64,000 bases of DNA from assembly GCA_030919125.1 (NCBI GenBank), contig CP121470.1, forward strand, positions 1 to 64,000. Reading direction: 5' to 3'. This stretch comes from Methanoregula sp. SKADARSKE-2 (GTDB lineage Archaea; Halobacteriota; Methanomicrobia; Methanomicrobiales; Methanospirillaceae). How positions within the stretch are numbered: position 1 is the stretch's first letter; every line of letters starts with the position of its first letter. The notes beneath the pieces were generated by a model. That model made no database searches. It worked only from the letters and a program-made list of their open reading frames with translations, and was not told the DNA's origin. Positions 28,337 through 37,678 of the stretch are shown one piece after another. The translations under genes and the position numbers were made by a program.

Positions 28337-28361
28337 ATGAGATAGGTATCAGGTACGGTCC

Positions 28362-30431
28362 ATGGCGCGCACACATCTCTCAGAGGCTGAAGGATACGAA
28401 CTTTTAAAGAACGCAGGTGTACCGGTTCCCCGGTTCACGGTCGTCCATAGCTCAGAAGAGGTCCGGCCGGCTGCGGAAGCGATCGGGTATCCTCTTGTTA
28501 TGAAAGTCATCTCCCCCCAGATCCTCCACAAGAGCGATGCCGGGGGGGTTGTGACCGGCATCCTCTCCAAGGACGCGGCGGTAGCGGCTTATGCGTCCAT
28601 CCGGAGCAGTGTAACGGGATTTGATCCCCGGGCCGTGATCACCGGAATAATTCTCGAAGAGCAGCTCCCCCCCGGACTCGAACTTATCATTGGCGGAAAG
28701 ACCGACCCATCATTTGGGAAGGTCATTACCCTTGGGATGGGAGGGAAACTGGTCGAACTGTTGAACGATATCTCGATCCGGGTCCTCCCTCTGGAAGACG
28801 AGGAGATCCAGGAGATGATCCGAGAACTGAGGGGATACCGGCTCATCCGAGGGTTCCGCGGGGAGGTGGCAAAGGATGAGGAGGCGCTTCTCCATCTGGT
28901 CCGGGCAGTCGCCGGGATGTTCCGGGAAGATCCCCGGATCGAGGAGTTTGATATCAATCCGGTTATCCTGTACGGGAGGGGGGGATGTGCGGTCGACGCA
29001 CGGATTTACCGGGCCGATACTCCTGCTCAGGGAGAAACCACTGCACCGGTAACGATGGCGGGGGACCTTCTTGATATCCATTCGATCGCAGTCGTTGGTG
29101 CCTCCCAGGATCCAAACAAGGTAGGGTATGCGATCTGCCGGAACCTCCTCGCCTTCCCCGGGGATCTCTATCCGGTGAACCCGAAAGGCGGGATGATCCT
29201 CGGGAGAAAAGCATATCCCACCCTTGCATCCATACCGGGAAAGGTCGATGCCGTAGTCATCACCATACCGGCCTACGGTGTCCCCCAGATCGTCGGGGAG
29301 ACCGGCGAGAAGGGCATCCCCCTTGCCATCATTATCTCCTCGGGCTTCCGGGAGATCGGGGAGGCCGGGCGCCTGATCGAAGAGGATGTACTTGCCATAG
29401 CCCGGCGTTATGGCGTCCGGATCATGGGGCCGAACTGCCTCGGGGTGATGCTGCCCCTCCGGGGGATCAACATGACCTTCGATCCGGTCTCCCCAAAACC
29501 GGGGAAGATCGCGTTCATATCCCAGAGCGGGGCCCTCATCACCACAATCGTTGACTGGAGTCTCCCCAAAGGGATCGGGTTCTCCTCCGTCTTCAGTGTG
29601 GGTAACCAGGCCGATCTCATGTTTGAGGATTTTGTCAGGTTTGCGGGGGACGACCCCGAGACCCGGGCAATCATCCTCTATGTCGAACAGATCCGGAACG
29701 GCCCGCTCTTTATGGAGGTCGTAAGCAGGATTGCAGAGAAGAGACCGATCATTGCCATAAAATCCGGTTCATCGAAGATCGGGCAGAAAGCTGCATCCTC
29801 TCATACCGGCTCTCTTGCGGGGAGCTATGAAGTCTACCTGGCGGCGTTCCGGCAGGCCGGCGTAATTCCAGTCCGGTCGATCCGCGAAGCGTTCCAGGCA
29901 GCTGAACTTCTTGCATCCGAAGGGTTCCCGAAAGGTATGCGGGCAATCGTTATCTCCAATGCCGGGGGTTTTGCGGTCCTCTCATCGGACTATGCGGAGC
30001 GGTTCGGGATTGAACTCCTCGAATTCCCGCAGGCACTTGTCGAAGAGCTCGATGCGATCCTCCCCGCGGCTTGGAGCAGGGAGAACCCGATCGACATGGT
30101 GGGCGATGCCAGCGCGGACCGGTTTGGGAAGACCTTCGATGTCATGGTACGGAACCAAGATCTCTGGGACATCGCCTTTGTGATCGCAGTCCCCTCGGCG
30201 ATCTCCGACCCTATCCGGGTGGCAAACGAGATTGTCAGGTTCTCGAAGGACACCCACAAAATGACGGTCGGCTGCATGATTGGCGGCGACAGCATGAAGA
30301 CGCCCCTGCGGATCCTCCGGGACGCCGGGATCCCCAATTTCCCGGATCTCGAAGATGCCTTCAGGACGGTAGGGAATATCGGCCGGTATAACTGCGGCGG
30401 AGACGCCCCGTCCCAGAAGTGTCCCCGGTAA
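28362..30431 (+). CDS. ADP-forming acetate/acyl-CoA ligase, fused beta-alpha
   Basis: It interconverts acyl-CoA, ADP and phosphate with the acid, CoA and ATP. The 689-residue protein starts with an ATP-grasp (beta) domain (LSEAEGYELLKNAGVPVPRF, VMKVISPQILHKSDAGGV, FGKVITLGMGG, IEEFDINPVILY) up to about residue 225. It continues with a CoA-binding domain (SIAVVGASQDPNKVGYAICRNL) and a succinyl-CoA-ligase-like part with the phosphohistidine loop SSHTGSLAGSY. This beta-alpha order is one of the known fusion arrangements. In a methanogen it could salvage acetate or other acids. It is probably monocistronic. Confidence 0.9.
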   Translation: MARTHLSEAEGYELLKNAGVPVPRFTVVHSSEEVRPAAEAIGYPLVMKVISPQILHKSDAGGVVTGILSKDAAVAAYASIRSSVTGFDPRAVITGIILEEQLPPGLELIIGGKTDPSFGKVITLGMGGKLVELLNDISIRVLPLEDEEIQEMIRELRGYRLIRGFRGEVAKDEEALLHLVRAVAGMFREDPRIEEFDINPVILYGRGGCAVDARIYRADTPAQGETTAPVTMAGDLLDIHSIAVVGASQDPNKVGYAICRNLLAFPGDLYPVNPKGGMILGRKAYPTLASIPGKVDAVVITIPAYGVPQIVGETGEKGIPLAIIISSGFREIGEAGRLIEEDVLAIARRYGVRIMGPNCLGVMLPLRGINMTFDPVSPKPGKIAFISQSGALITTIVDWSLPKGIGFSSVFSVGNQADLMFEDFVRFAGDDPETRAIILYVEQIRNGPLFMEVVSRIAEKRPIIAIKSGSSKIGQKAASSHTGSLAGSYEVYLAAFRQAGVIPVRSIREAFQAAELLASEGFPKGMRAIVISNAGGFAVLSSDYAERFGIELLEFPQALVEELDAILPAAWSRENPIDMVGDASADRFGKTFDVMVRNQDLWDIAFVIAVPSAISDPIRVANEIVRFSKDTHKMTVGCMIGGDSMKTPLRILRDAGIPNFPDLEDAFRTVGNIGRYNCGGDAPSQKCPR

Positions 30432-30505
30432 AAAGACGGAAGCAGAGGAGAAAATTTTGCGGGCATGGGGGGAACCATCCACGTCCCCAACCGGATTAGC
30501 CGTTT

Positions 30506-32191
30506 TTACAGAGTAATTTTCTTGAGAATCCGGCCTGACTTGAAGATCGTGATGCCGCCGCCGCTCTGGGAGACGACGATCCCGACCGCGTTTGTCACCG
30601 CGGTTATCGCGGCAACGGAATTGTGCCGGGTGCCCATACCTTTCGGGAGCGAGACGGTCGAGGTATCGACCGTGATGTAGCGTCCGGCAGCCTCAATGAA
30701 CCCGTCTCCGGTGATGACAAACGCCCCATCGAGCTGGGCAAACTCCTTGATGTTCTCCTTGAGATCGGGATTGGTAACGAGCCGGAGCCCCGGTGCATGG
30801 CCCTCAAAGGCGTTGAGCATCATCTGCCGGGACTTCGCGAGAACGTTCTTGGTATCGCCGATCAAAAACGTTGTGCCCACGGCCTTGCCTTCCCGACCCT
30901 CGATCGAGACCTCGGTGCAGATATGGAAGACCGTATCGAAGACCTCTTCCCGGATATCGGTATCTGCAATGACCGTGTCCTTCCAGGTATCAGTGCTGAT
31001 CCTTGCCTCCCCGCCCCGTTTACGATCGGTGATGTCGTTCCCGATGCAGAGGATCTCGACAATATGCCCCTGTTCGTCCCTGACCGCCTTGTTGATCCAG
31101 GCTATCCAGACCCGGTCGCCGTTCCTCCGGATATTCTCGCTGACATTGACAGCATACCCTTCGGCATTGAAGCCGATGTCGTTTGCCATCATCGAGAGGT
31201 CATGGCTCGCCCTGGCCTTCGGGGGGACAATAATCCCGACAACGTTCTTCCCGATGACTTCCTCGCTGGTGTAATCGAAGAAGCTGAGCGCATAGGTATT
31301 GAAGAAGGTGATCACCCCCTGCAGGTCCATACGGATGATGATACTCTGCGTGTTCTGGAGCACCTCCCGGTACTTCGCTTCGCTCGCTTTTAATGCATCA
31401 ACGATCTTCTTCCGCTCGGAGATATCGGTCACGACAAAGGTCCCGCCCTTTACTACGTCATGGTGGTCGACGAGCTGGGCTTCTATGTGGACTGCGAGGG
31501 GCAAGCCGTCCTTCCGGGAGAGGAGACTCTCGGCAATTGCAGATCCTGCAGGGTTCCTCCGGAACTGGAGGTCGCGGCAGAGCTGGTCGTTCTCGTCAGC
31601 CGTTTTCGTCAGCACCCGGAGGTCCTTTCCGACGAGCTGGGCCTCCTCGTACCCAAGCATAGCTGCGAACTGGCGGTTGACCCAGGTCAGGATGCCGTTC
31701 CGGATCTGGAAGATTCCAAGCGGAGTAGCGGCAAGGATCGATGCCAGCTGGTCGTTATGTCCCTTCAACTCCCGCTCCGCTTTCCTCCGTAACATGGTCT
31801 GCTTGATGAGCAGGACGAGGTCCTCGAGCTGCGACCGGATACCCCCGGACTTTGGGAGAGACAGCTCGGTAGCGTTGCTGACTTCCTGGACTGCAATCTT
31901 TCCGCTCTCCCGCCTCCCGAGCAGGATGACCGGGGTGATGTTGCCGGTTGATTTGAGATACTTGAGGAATTCGATCCCATTCATATCGGATACGAATTCG
32001 ATCCCGTTCACGGCAGGGATCTCTTCATAGGAGATGATGACGTCGTACGTCCTCCCTTTGAGTTTCTCCGCTGCATTCTTGATGGACCGGGCAGTGTCAA
32101 TCCTGATATCGCCAGTCTTCTCAAGGAACGTCCGGACCTGTGCAAAGAGATCGGAATTGTCATCGACAAACAGGAGAGAGATCATGCACAT
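30506..32191 (-). CDS. Pseudo-receiver - PAS - PAS - diadenylate cyclase (DAC) fusion
   Basis: A 561-residue soluble signalling protein. Residues 1 to about 120 are a response-regulator receiver (ISLLFVDDNSDLFAQV, ILLGRRES), but the phosphoacceptor position is Tyr in DVIISYEEIP where Asp is usual. Two PAS domains follow (about 145-265 and 270-395; GTFVVTDISERKKI and NDITDRKRGG are PAC ends). The C-terminus matches the DisA_N/DAC domain: GTTFLIGD, LDGAFVITGDGFIEAAGR with DGA at about 488, and GMGTRHNSV near 518-526 where DAC enzymes have RHR. It would make c-di-AMP if active. Ser/Asn replacement in RHR leaves activity open. Confidence 0.85.
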   Translation of the reverse strand: MCMISLLFVDDNSDLFAQVRTFLEKTGDIRIDTARSIKNAAEKLKGRTYDVIISYEEIPAVNGIEFVSDMNGIEFLKYLKSTGNITPVILLGRRESGKIAVQEVSNATELSLPKSGGIRSQLEDLVLLIKQTMLRRKAERELKGHNDQLASILAATPLGIFQIRNGILTWVNRQFAAMLGYEEAQLVGKDLRVLTKTADENDQLCRDLQFRRNPAGSAIAESLLSRKDGLPLAVHIEAQLVDHHDVVKGGTFVVTDISERKKIVDALKASEAKYREVLQNTQSIIIRMDLQGVITFFNTYALSFFDYTSEEVIGKNVVGIIVPPKARASHDLSMMANDIGFNAEGYAVNVSENIRRNGDRVWIAWINKAVRDEQGHIVEILCIGNDITDRKRGGEARISTDTWKDTVIADTDIREEVFDTVFHICTEVSIEGREGKAVGTTFLIGDTKNVLAKSRQMMLNAFEGHAPGLRLVTNPDLKENIKEFAQLDGAFVITGDGFIEAAGRYITVDTSTVSLPKGMGTRHNSVAAITAVTNAVGIVVSQSGGGITIFKSGRILKKITL

Positions 32192-32864
32192 TTACCCCGG
32201 AAAACCAAAGAATAATTCACTCCTTAGTGGTGGATAGTTGAGCGATAAATAGTTGCTTGAAAAGGAGGACCGGAGAAGAGTCCCCCGGGCCGCCCCCGAT
32301 CCCGGGATCCCGGGGGGCGTTGAGCCATCCGATGATGAGATAAAGGGGATACCCACCGGAGTGCAGGCCCTAGGGAGCGTGATCCCGGACTGGACCACGG
32401 TAGCAACAAGGAAGACAGATCCCGGCTGCGATGGTCAGGACGGAGCCTGTTTTGATACGATCGGGTTCTCCGCGGTAGAGGCAGGGATCGCAAGGATGAA
32501 CGCAGCTTTTCAGGAGTGCCCCCCGCTACCCAGGTCAGGATCGAGCAACCGCTTCTCCCGCCCATCAGGCCGGTCAGTACCGAGGTAAGATCCCTCCTCG
32601 CGAGGAACAGGCTGGTACCCGGCAAGGTAACCTGGTACCGGAACAGCGACTTCCGGATACCGGCACCCGGCCGGTCGCCGATCAGGGAGATGTTCACCGG
32701 GATAAAAAAACAGAAGAAACGAGAGGAGGAACTAAAGCTGGAGCCTCTCCATCGTAGCGTTGTCAGACAGACTGCTTGGGCAGATCGAATTGCCATAAAC
32801 GTCCCCGGAAACCAGAAGAAGCTGTGCGATGGGGAGAAAAATGAGAGAAGAAGGAGAGGAAAAA
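32192..32864. other. 673-bp region without a confident gene; possible decayed frame
   Basis: On the plus strand a frame from about 32253 (LEKEDRRRVPRAAPDPG) to about 32520 could join, after a shift, to a frame at 32516-32884 (PPATQVRIEQPLLPPIRPVS, GIKKQKKREEELKLE). No family is recognised. A long minus-strand frame here looks like a shadow. The left part also holds the upstream region of the DAC fusion gene. Confidence 0.25.
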
Positions 32865-33206
32865 TTATTCTGTATGCTCGATGATTGCGAGCTGGTACAT
32901 CCAGTCCATCAACGGGTGGCATTCCTCGACGATACATTCGAGCTCGCAGCCGATGCAGGGGATCAGCTCTTCCCCTGCGAGGAGATCGCAGGGATTTACC
33001 GGTTGCCGCTTGGCCTTGAGGAGGTATGTCTTGATGCCCTCTTTCCTGAACTCTACCCGCTCGATAAGGCCGCACTCCTCAAGTTTCTTGACGATCCGCG
33101 AACACTTGCGGCTATCAACACCAAGCACCTTCCAGAGCTCGCTCTGGAGAACGCCCTCGGGCTTTGACTGGATCAGCTTCAGCCCTTCTTCTTCCGGATC
33201 CGCCAT
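32865..33206 (-). CDS. Winged-helix regulator with cysteine-rich C-terminus
   Basis: A 113-residue protein from ATG 33206 (MADPEEEGLKLI; three more codons are possible upstream). Residues 1-70 form a winged helix (VLQSELWKVLGVDSRKCSRIVKKLEECGLIERV). The C-terminus has five cysteines: NPCDLL followed by PCIGCELECIVEECHPL, which could bind a metal or Fe-S cluster. It would therefore be a redox- or metal-responsive regulator. It follows the Sm-like gene by 21 bp on the same strand, so both probably share a transcript. Confidence 0.75.
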   Translation of the reverse strand: MADPEEEGLKLIQSKPEGVLQSELWKVLGVDSRKCSRIVKKLEECGLIERVEFRKEGIKTYLLKAKRQPVNPCDLLAGEELIPCIGCELECIVEECHPLMDWMYQLAIIEHTE

Positions 33207-33227
33207 AGTGTCCACTCCAATCTTTTT

Positions 33228-33464
33228 TTAGATGACCGGTGCGATCGTGAGGATGTTGTTACCCCGGATCACAACGTTCCCGAGGCTTCTGCCGCGCTGG
33301 TTCTCGACAAATTCGATCGTCTCGTCCATGTGGATGTTCAGGTACTCGTCAACTGCGACAAGGCGCCCCTGCAGCTTCCTGCCCTCATCCTTGATCTCGA
33401 CAGAGATCTTCGAATCCACGAGCGCAAAAACCTTCTTTATCGGCAATACAATTCCGTTAACCAT
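33228..33464 (-). CDS. Sm-like (LSm) RNA-binding protein
   Basis: A 78-residue Sm-fold protein expected to form a ring that binds U-rich RNA. The Sm1 motif is visible (KISVEIKDEGRKLQGRLVAVDEYLNIHMDETIE) and the Sm2 motif is the short LGNVVIRGNNILTIAP end. Upstream on the minus strand TTTAATTA near 33488-33496 can serve as TATA box. Archaeal Sm genes often lie near ribosomal genes; here the partner is a cysteine-rich regulator. Confidence 0.9.
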   Translation of the reverse strand: MVNGIVLPIKKVFALVDSKISVEIKDEGRKLQGRLVAVDEYLNIHMDETIEFVENQRGRSLGNVVIRGNNILTIAPVI

Positions 33465-33740
33465 CAGCCCTAATTTGGGATGTGAGATAATTAAAGTTTG
33501 CTCATTGTCCCTGTTTCTCTCTCCATGAGTGACCAGGAAGGGAGTTTTTTATAAATTTTCTTCGCGGTTTTTGCACGGGATCTCACCAGGGTTTTTGGAG
33601 GGCTCAGCCCGGGGTTTTTTCCGGGTCTTCCCAAATTTTCCGGAACAGGATCAGGCTTGGGGGAAGAACCCGGACTTTCCGGAGGAGGAAGAGGAGAGTT
33701 TATTCCGGAAGTTTTTTCGGCCGGGGGCAGGACCTTCTTT

Positions 33741-34787
33741 TCAGGTGGGCCGGGTTGCATTTCCCCTCACCTCCAGTGGCTGAGAGCGAGGTCCGAACGG
33801 ACCCTGAAGACGGATCGCATCAGCGAGCTCGTTGCACCGGCTCCGGGCCCGGTCGAACGCCGGGTCATCGAACATATCTGCCGGTCCGATAAGTTCGCCA
33901 CCGGTCACCTGGAACCCGAAGCAGATGGCCCGGGCCGGGCCGTCGGACCTGGTGCTGCTGGCATCGCAGAGACCCACCGGCATCAGGGGCCCGTACGGAA
34001 ACCCACGCTCTCCCCCGCCAGCAAGGATTGGCGTACAGAAGGGTTCGAGCGCCTCCCCGACAGAGGGGAAACCGTTCTGGGCCCTGACGATCATGACCAG
34101 GTTGTCATCGCCGTCATCATTCCCGCCAGTCTCGATGTCAAGGTACCGAGAGCTTGTGACTGCCGCAACCTCACCATCCTTGCAGAAGACCCGCCGGATC
34201 CCAAAGCGGGAGGGTTCACCGATCTGCGCCAGCAGGCGGTAGCTCTCTTCCGGGCACCGGAAGGTGATCCTGCTCTTCGCTGCCTTGTCCTGGACTTCGA
34301 AATCGAAACCCGGGTGCAGAGAAGGGTCACTGACGAGCCCGGTTGTATTGAAGGGATCGGCAAAGATTTTGTACAGGATAATGTTCCAGGCCCCCGGGCC
34401 GGTCTTATCCGCCATGAAGATGAGCACCGGATCGCTCTCCCGTTCCTCGAACTCCATCTCCGCTACGCACGGGCCCCGGTCCGCAGACCCAGAGGCCATT
34501 GAAGCCCGCACCGCCCCGTACAGTCTCATCTCACGGGCGATCTTCGCGCACGCAGCAAACAGATCTCCGGCAAACCGGTGGATTTTCTTGTTCTCCATGC
34601 CATGGGAATGGGTCATGATAAGTTCGAGATCGTCCCCACAGTGAGTGACGAACGAATCGATGAGGAGCCGCCCCTTCTCCTCTTTGAGCAACTTCTGCGC
34701 CTTCTCGATAAGTTTCGGATGGGTGCGGGAGAGCCCCGGAAAACTTCCCACCTCTGCCCGGAATACGGAAATCGTGGTCTTTGGCAT
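33741..34787 (-). CDS. Bifunctional fructose-1,6-bisphosphate aldolase/phosphatase (class V)
   Basis: This ancestral gluconeogenic enzyme makes fructose 6-phosphate directly from triose phosphates. I start at 34787 (MPKTTISVFRAEVGSFPGLS); the frame extends 12 codons further up without support. Visible family parts are HPKLIEKAQKLL, THCGDDLELIMTHSHGMEN with metal-binding acids and histidine, FMADKTGPGAWNIILYKIFADPFNT, and GFPYGPLMPVGLCDAS near the end. Length about 348, slightly short of the common 365-385. It is followed on the same strand by other gluconeogenic genes upstream. Confidence 0.92.
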   Translation of the reverse strand: MPKTTISVFRAEVGSFPGLSRTHPKLIEKAQKLLKEEKGRLLIDSFVTHCGDDLELIMTHSHGMENKKIHRFAGDLFAACAKIAREMRLYGAVRASMASGSADRGPCVAEMEFEERESDPVLIFMADKTGPGAWNIILYKIFADPFNTTGLVSDPSLHPGFDFEVQDKAAKSRITFRCPEESYRLLAQIGEPSRFGIRRVFCKDGEVAAVTSSRYLDIETGGNDDGDDNLVMIVRAQNGFPSVGEALEPFCTPILAGGGERGFPYGPLMPVGLCDASSTRSDGPARAICFGFQVTGGELIGPADMFDDPAFDRARSRCNELADAIRLQGPFGPRSQPLEVRGNATRPT

Positions 34788-34871
34788 GGATATTCTCAGG
34801 TACTTGAGATCGCACCTGAGCACAAAAAGATTTGCGAAAGATAAAGAAAAAAGTAAAAAAAACCGGAGAGG

Positions 34872-36023
34872 TCAGGCTGCCGGTTTTGCCATCTTCTTCC
34901 GGACAAGAGCTGCCGATCCGTACGACCCAAACGCCCGGAAGAAGACGAGGCTCTCTGCGTATGCCATCGCCTGGATTGCCATCTCGGTCTCCGCGTCGAC
35001 GGCATAGAGGTCACTGTAGAATTCTTTGATCGCAAACTTGCAGTTGCCATCGAAGACCTGCCTGTCCTTCTTTCCGGGGTTCACAGGCCGGTACTTCTCG
35101 AGGGTCCAGTTCCGGATATCCTTGTACAGGGCGGGCTCGTACACCTTCAGGGTATCGAAGACTACGTCCTGCCAGAATGTCCCGACATTCCCCTTGATGA
35201 TATCCCCTTTCGGGAAGTGAAGGTTGATGAGCTCCCTGGGGGTGCCGGTGATACCGTGCTGCGCGATCCCGACATTGAGCTCGTTGTTTCGGAGGGCTGC
35301 TGCGATCGCCTTTGTCTGGGGAATATCGATGGAGAGCTGCTCCACGACATTCCCGTTCTCATCGTACGTGTGCCCGTGGGTGCTCCCGTTTGCTATGGCA
35401 AGCACCTGCGGGTGGACATTGTTCTCCTTCAAGGCCCGGATGAACTCGACGGCCTCTTCCGGCCGGGTGAGGACGAGACCGTCCCCGTCCTTGCGCCCGA
35501 TCTCACCTACCTCGACTTCAAGGCCGAACTCGTTCCCCTTCATTTTGCTTTCTATGTACTGGGCGAGATCGGTGGTAACCCGTATATTCTCCGCAAGCTC
35601 TTCACGGACCGTTTTCCCTTCGAAACTGAAGAGGTGTGAAGCGTCGATGGCAAACGATGTGTAGCCTGCACGGATCTGGGCATCGATCAACTGCTTTGTC
35701 TGCTCGATCTCGGCCACGTCGCCCTTCTTGATGGAGATGTGGTCGGCATGAAGAGCCCAGGCATCAAACCCGGTGGCCTTTGCGGCTGCATTCATCTTCC
35801 CCGAGAAGACCTGGGGGGTCATACCGGTATACCCTCCCCTGAGATCGCACTCGGACCGAGCGAGTTCCATGAATACCGCGGAGTCGGTATCCTTTGCTGC
35901 CCGGAAGATGCCTTCGGCAACGGTTGCGATCCGGACGTTTGCTGCCATGATGATCGCCTTTCTGCCGGAGACACCGGCAAGTATTGCCGAGCCGGGTATC
36001 GGACTGGAGTTATTCGGTTTCAT
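34872..36023 (-). CDS. Class II aldolase family protein (FBP aldolase-like)
   Basis: A 383-residue TIM-barrel protein of the class II FBP/tagatose-bisphosphate aldolase family. Zinc-ligand regions can be seen: AWALHADHISIKKGD with the first histidines, SFAIDASHLFSFEGKT, VEVGEIGRKDGD, LAIANGSTHGHTYDENG and NVGIAQHGITGTPRELINL. The length and the insertion after the H-x-H segment differ from common bacterial Fba, so the substrate may differ. It lies between the bifunctional aldolase/phosphatase and class I FBPase genes, which supports a sugar-phosphate role. Confidence 0.82.
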   Translation of the reverse strand: MKPNNSSPIPGSAILAGVSGRKAIIMAANVRIATVAEGIFRAAKDTDSAVFMELARSECDLRGGYTGMTPQVFSGKMNAAAKATGFDAWALHADHISIKKGDVAEIEQTKQLIDAQIRAGYTSFAIDASHLFSFEGKTVREELAENIRVTTDLAQYIESKMKGNEFGLEVEVGEIGRKDGDGLVLTRPEEAVEFIRALKENNVHPQVLAIANGSTHGHTYDENGNVVEQLSIDIPQTKAIAAALRNNELNVGIAQHGITGTPRELINLHFPKGDIIKGNVGTFWQDVVFDTLKVYEPALYKDIRNWTLEKYRPVNPGKKDRQVFDGNCKFAIKEFYSDLYAVDAETEMAIQAMAYAESLVFFRAFGSYGSAALVRKKMAKPAA

Positions 36024-36047
36024 CGCTCATTCCTGCCGGATTTTTAC

Positions 36048-36953
36048 TCATCCTTCGGTTATAAATTTTTCAATCAGCCCGATCTCTTCTCTGCCGCCGA
36101 CATAGATCGGCGTGGTCTGGTCGATCGCGGCCGGCAGGATCTCGAGAATATCTCCCCGACCGTTGCTGATCGCTCCTCCGGCCTCGTGGACGATCTTTCC
36201 CATCGGGTTTGCCTCGTACAGGAGCCGGAGCTTTCCCTTCTCCTTCCCTTTAAGGCCCGGGTACGTAAATACGCCACCTTTGTGGAGGATCTGGTGGACA
36301 TCGGCAACAAAACATCCGCTGAACCGGAGCTTGTACCCGGCCTCTTCAAGATGCCGGACCCAGCGTTCGTGGGCCGGGAGGTAATCCTTCCGCAATGCCC
36401 CGGGTGAGTAGATCTTCCCCTCCGGAAGCTTCAGATCACGGTGGCGGAGGATGAATTCACCGCTCTCGTCCATGGCAAACTCATGGACACCCTTCCCGGT
36501 CGTAACCGTGAGCGTGGTGATGGGTCCGTAAAGCATGTAGAGGGCAGCAACGAGTTTTGAGCCTTTCTCCAGGACATGCCCCGGATAGATCCCGATGATG
36601 GTGCCGATGGCAAGGTTGACATCGATCAGGGAAGATCCGTCGAGGGGATCGATAACAACCCCGAAATCGTTCTTCGGATTCTCGATCTCGATGATCTGAT
36701 CCTGTTCCTCCGTTGCGATGTACCGGACCAGCCGCGACTCTCTCAGGCGATGGATGAAGACGCCGTCAGCGTACTTGTCGAGCGGCATCTGCTCCTCGCC
36801 ATACATGTTCCGGGTCTTTTCATCCGCAGGGGAATTTTTGAGGGGCGTGAGGAAGCCTTTCTTTATGCTGCCGGCCTGCCCGCTTAAGAGAAGGATCAGC
36901 TCGGCAAGGTTCTCTTCCGTTCCCTCACTGACAAGAAAATCTTTGAGTTTCAT
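36048..36953 (-). CDS. fbp: Fructose-1,6-bisphosphatase, class I
   Basis: It removes the 1-phosphate of fructose 1,6-bisphosphate. About 301 residues from [19 protein letters not shown] just upstream fixes the start at 36953 or one codon earlier, although the frame is open to 37100. Metal-site motifs are present: [25 protein letters not shown] and [18 protein letters not shown]. The eukaryote/bacterial type enzyme coexists with a class V enzyme two genes away. Confidence 0.92.
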   Translation of the reverse strand: MKLKDFLVSEGTEENLAELILLLSGQAGSIKKGFLTPLKNSPADEKTRNMYGEEQMPLDKYADGVFIHRLRESRLVRYIATEEQDQIIEIENPKNDFGVVIDPLDGSSLIDVNLAIGTIIGIYPGHVLEKGSKLVAALYMLYGPITTLTVTTGKGVHEFAMDESGEFILRHRDLKLPEGKIYSPGALRKDYLPAHERWVRHLEEAGYKLRFSGCFVADVHQILHKGGVFTYPGLKGKEKGKLRLLYEANPMGKIVHEAGGAISNGRGDILEILPAAIDQTTPIYVGGREEIGLIEKFITEG

Positions 36954-37206
36954 CATTACCACCTCCAGCTGCCACAAGGTGCATTCGGGCCGGGGAATCC
37001 TGACCCTTCGCTCTGTAGTCGTTTGATTCGGTTCTTTATCAGGATTATTATCCCCTCCGGCACCAGGGATCGCAAAACCACCGGACACCTCCGGATACAA
37101 AAAAAGAATAAAATCCTATCAGGGATGGATTAACCGATGCCCCGGCAGAGACTCAACAGAGAAAAGCTTCAGAAAAAATAAGGGAGAAAATTCCCGGGAG
37201 TTGGGT

Positions 37207-37635
37207 TTATGCACCGGCACGGATCCGGAAACTTACTTCAAGCACCCCGTTCTTTAGCGAGTGAGTCAGAGTCGACGGATCAATATCCGTAGGGAGGGGC
37301 GTTTCACCATGCACAACCCGGTCCTCACAAGCTGCCTCTGCAATAAGCTTCCCGCCCCGGAGAACAAGATTCAGGTTTTCCCCGGTCACCCCGGGGAGGG
37401 AGGTTACGATCTTCACTACGCCGTCACCCCGGAATATCTCCGGGACAGGCTCACCGGATCCTCTGGTTCTGGCCTGCAGTTCCGGTCCACCCGAAGCGCT
37501 CAGGTGGTTCTCATGCGAAGAGGAGGAAGGGGTAAATTCCCCATCCTCCTCCAGGAAATCCCGGAACATCCTATTGAAGAGACGATCGAAGATTGCGTCT
37601 ATCTCTCCGAACACATCGATCGATTCTGCGTACAT
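37207..37635 (-). CDS. Hsp20/alpha-crystallin family small heat-shock protein
   Basis: About 142 residues starting MYAESIDVFGEIDAIFDRLFNRMF. The N-terminal part is amphipathic and precedes a Ser-rich linker. The crystallin-like domain is seen in VPEIFRGDGVVKIVTSLPGVTGENLNLVLRGGKLI and the end TLTHSLKNGVLEVSFRIRAG. sHSPs hold unfolded proteins. It follows cdc48's promoter-distal side, next to the Cdc48 unfoldase gene (31 bp between stop of cdc48 and this start on the same strand). Confidence 0.8.
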   Translation of the reverse strand: MYAESIDVFGEIDAIFDRLFNRMFRDFLEEDGEFTPSSSSHENHLSASGGPELQARTRGSGEPVPEIFRGDGVVKIVTSLPGVTGENLNLVLRGGKLIAEAACEDRVVHGETPLPTDIDPSTLTHSLKNGVLEVSFRIRAGA

Positions 37636-37678
37636 GATCCTCTCCATTTTTTTAAAATCCTCCCCTTTCCCGGGGACT

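Noticed and set aside
32224..33075. 283-codon minus-strand frame
   Set aside because: It overlaps the winged-helix gene in another frame and has no recognisable features.
36957..37100. 48-residue N-terminal extension of class I FBPase
   Set aside because: Composition is unlike the protein and GGAGGTGG places the start at 36953-36956.
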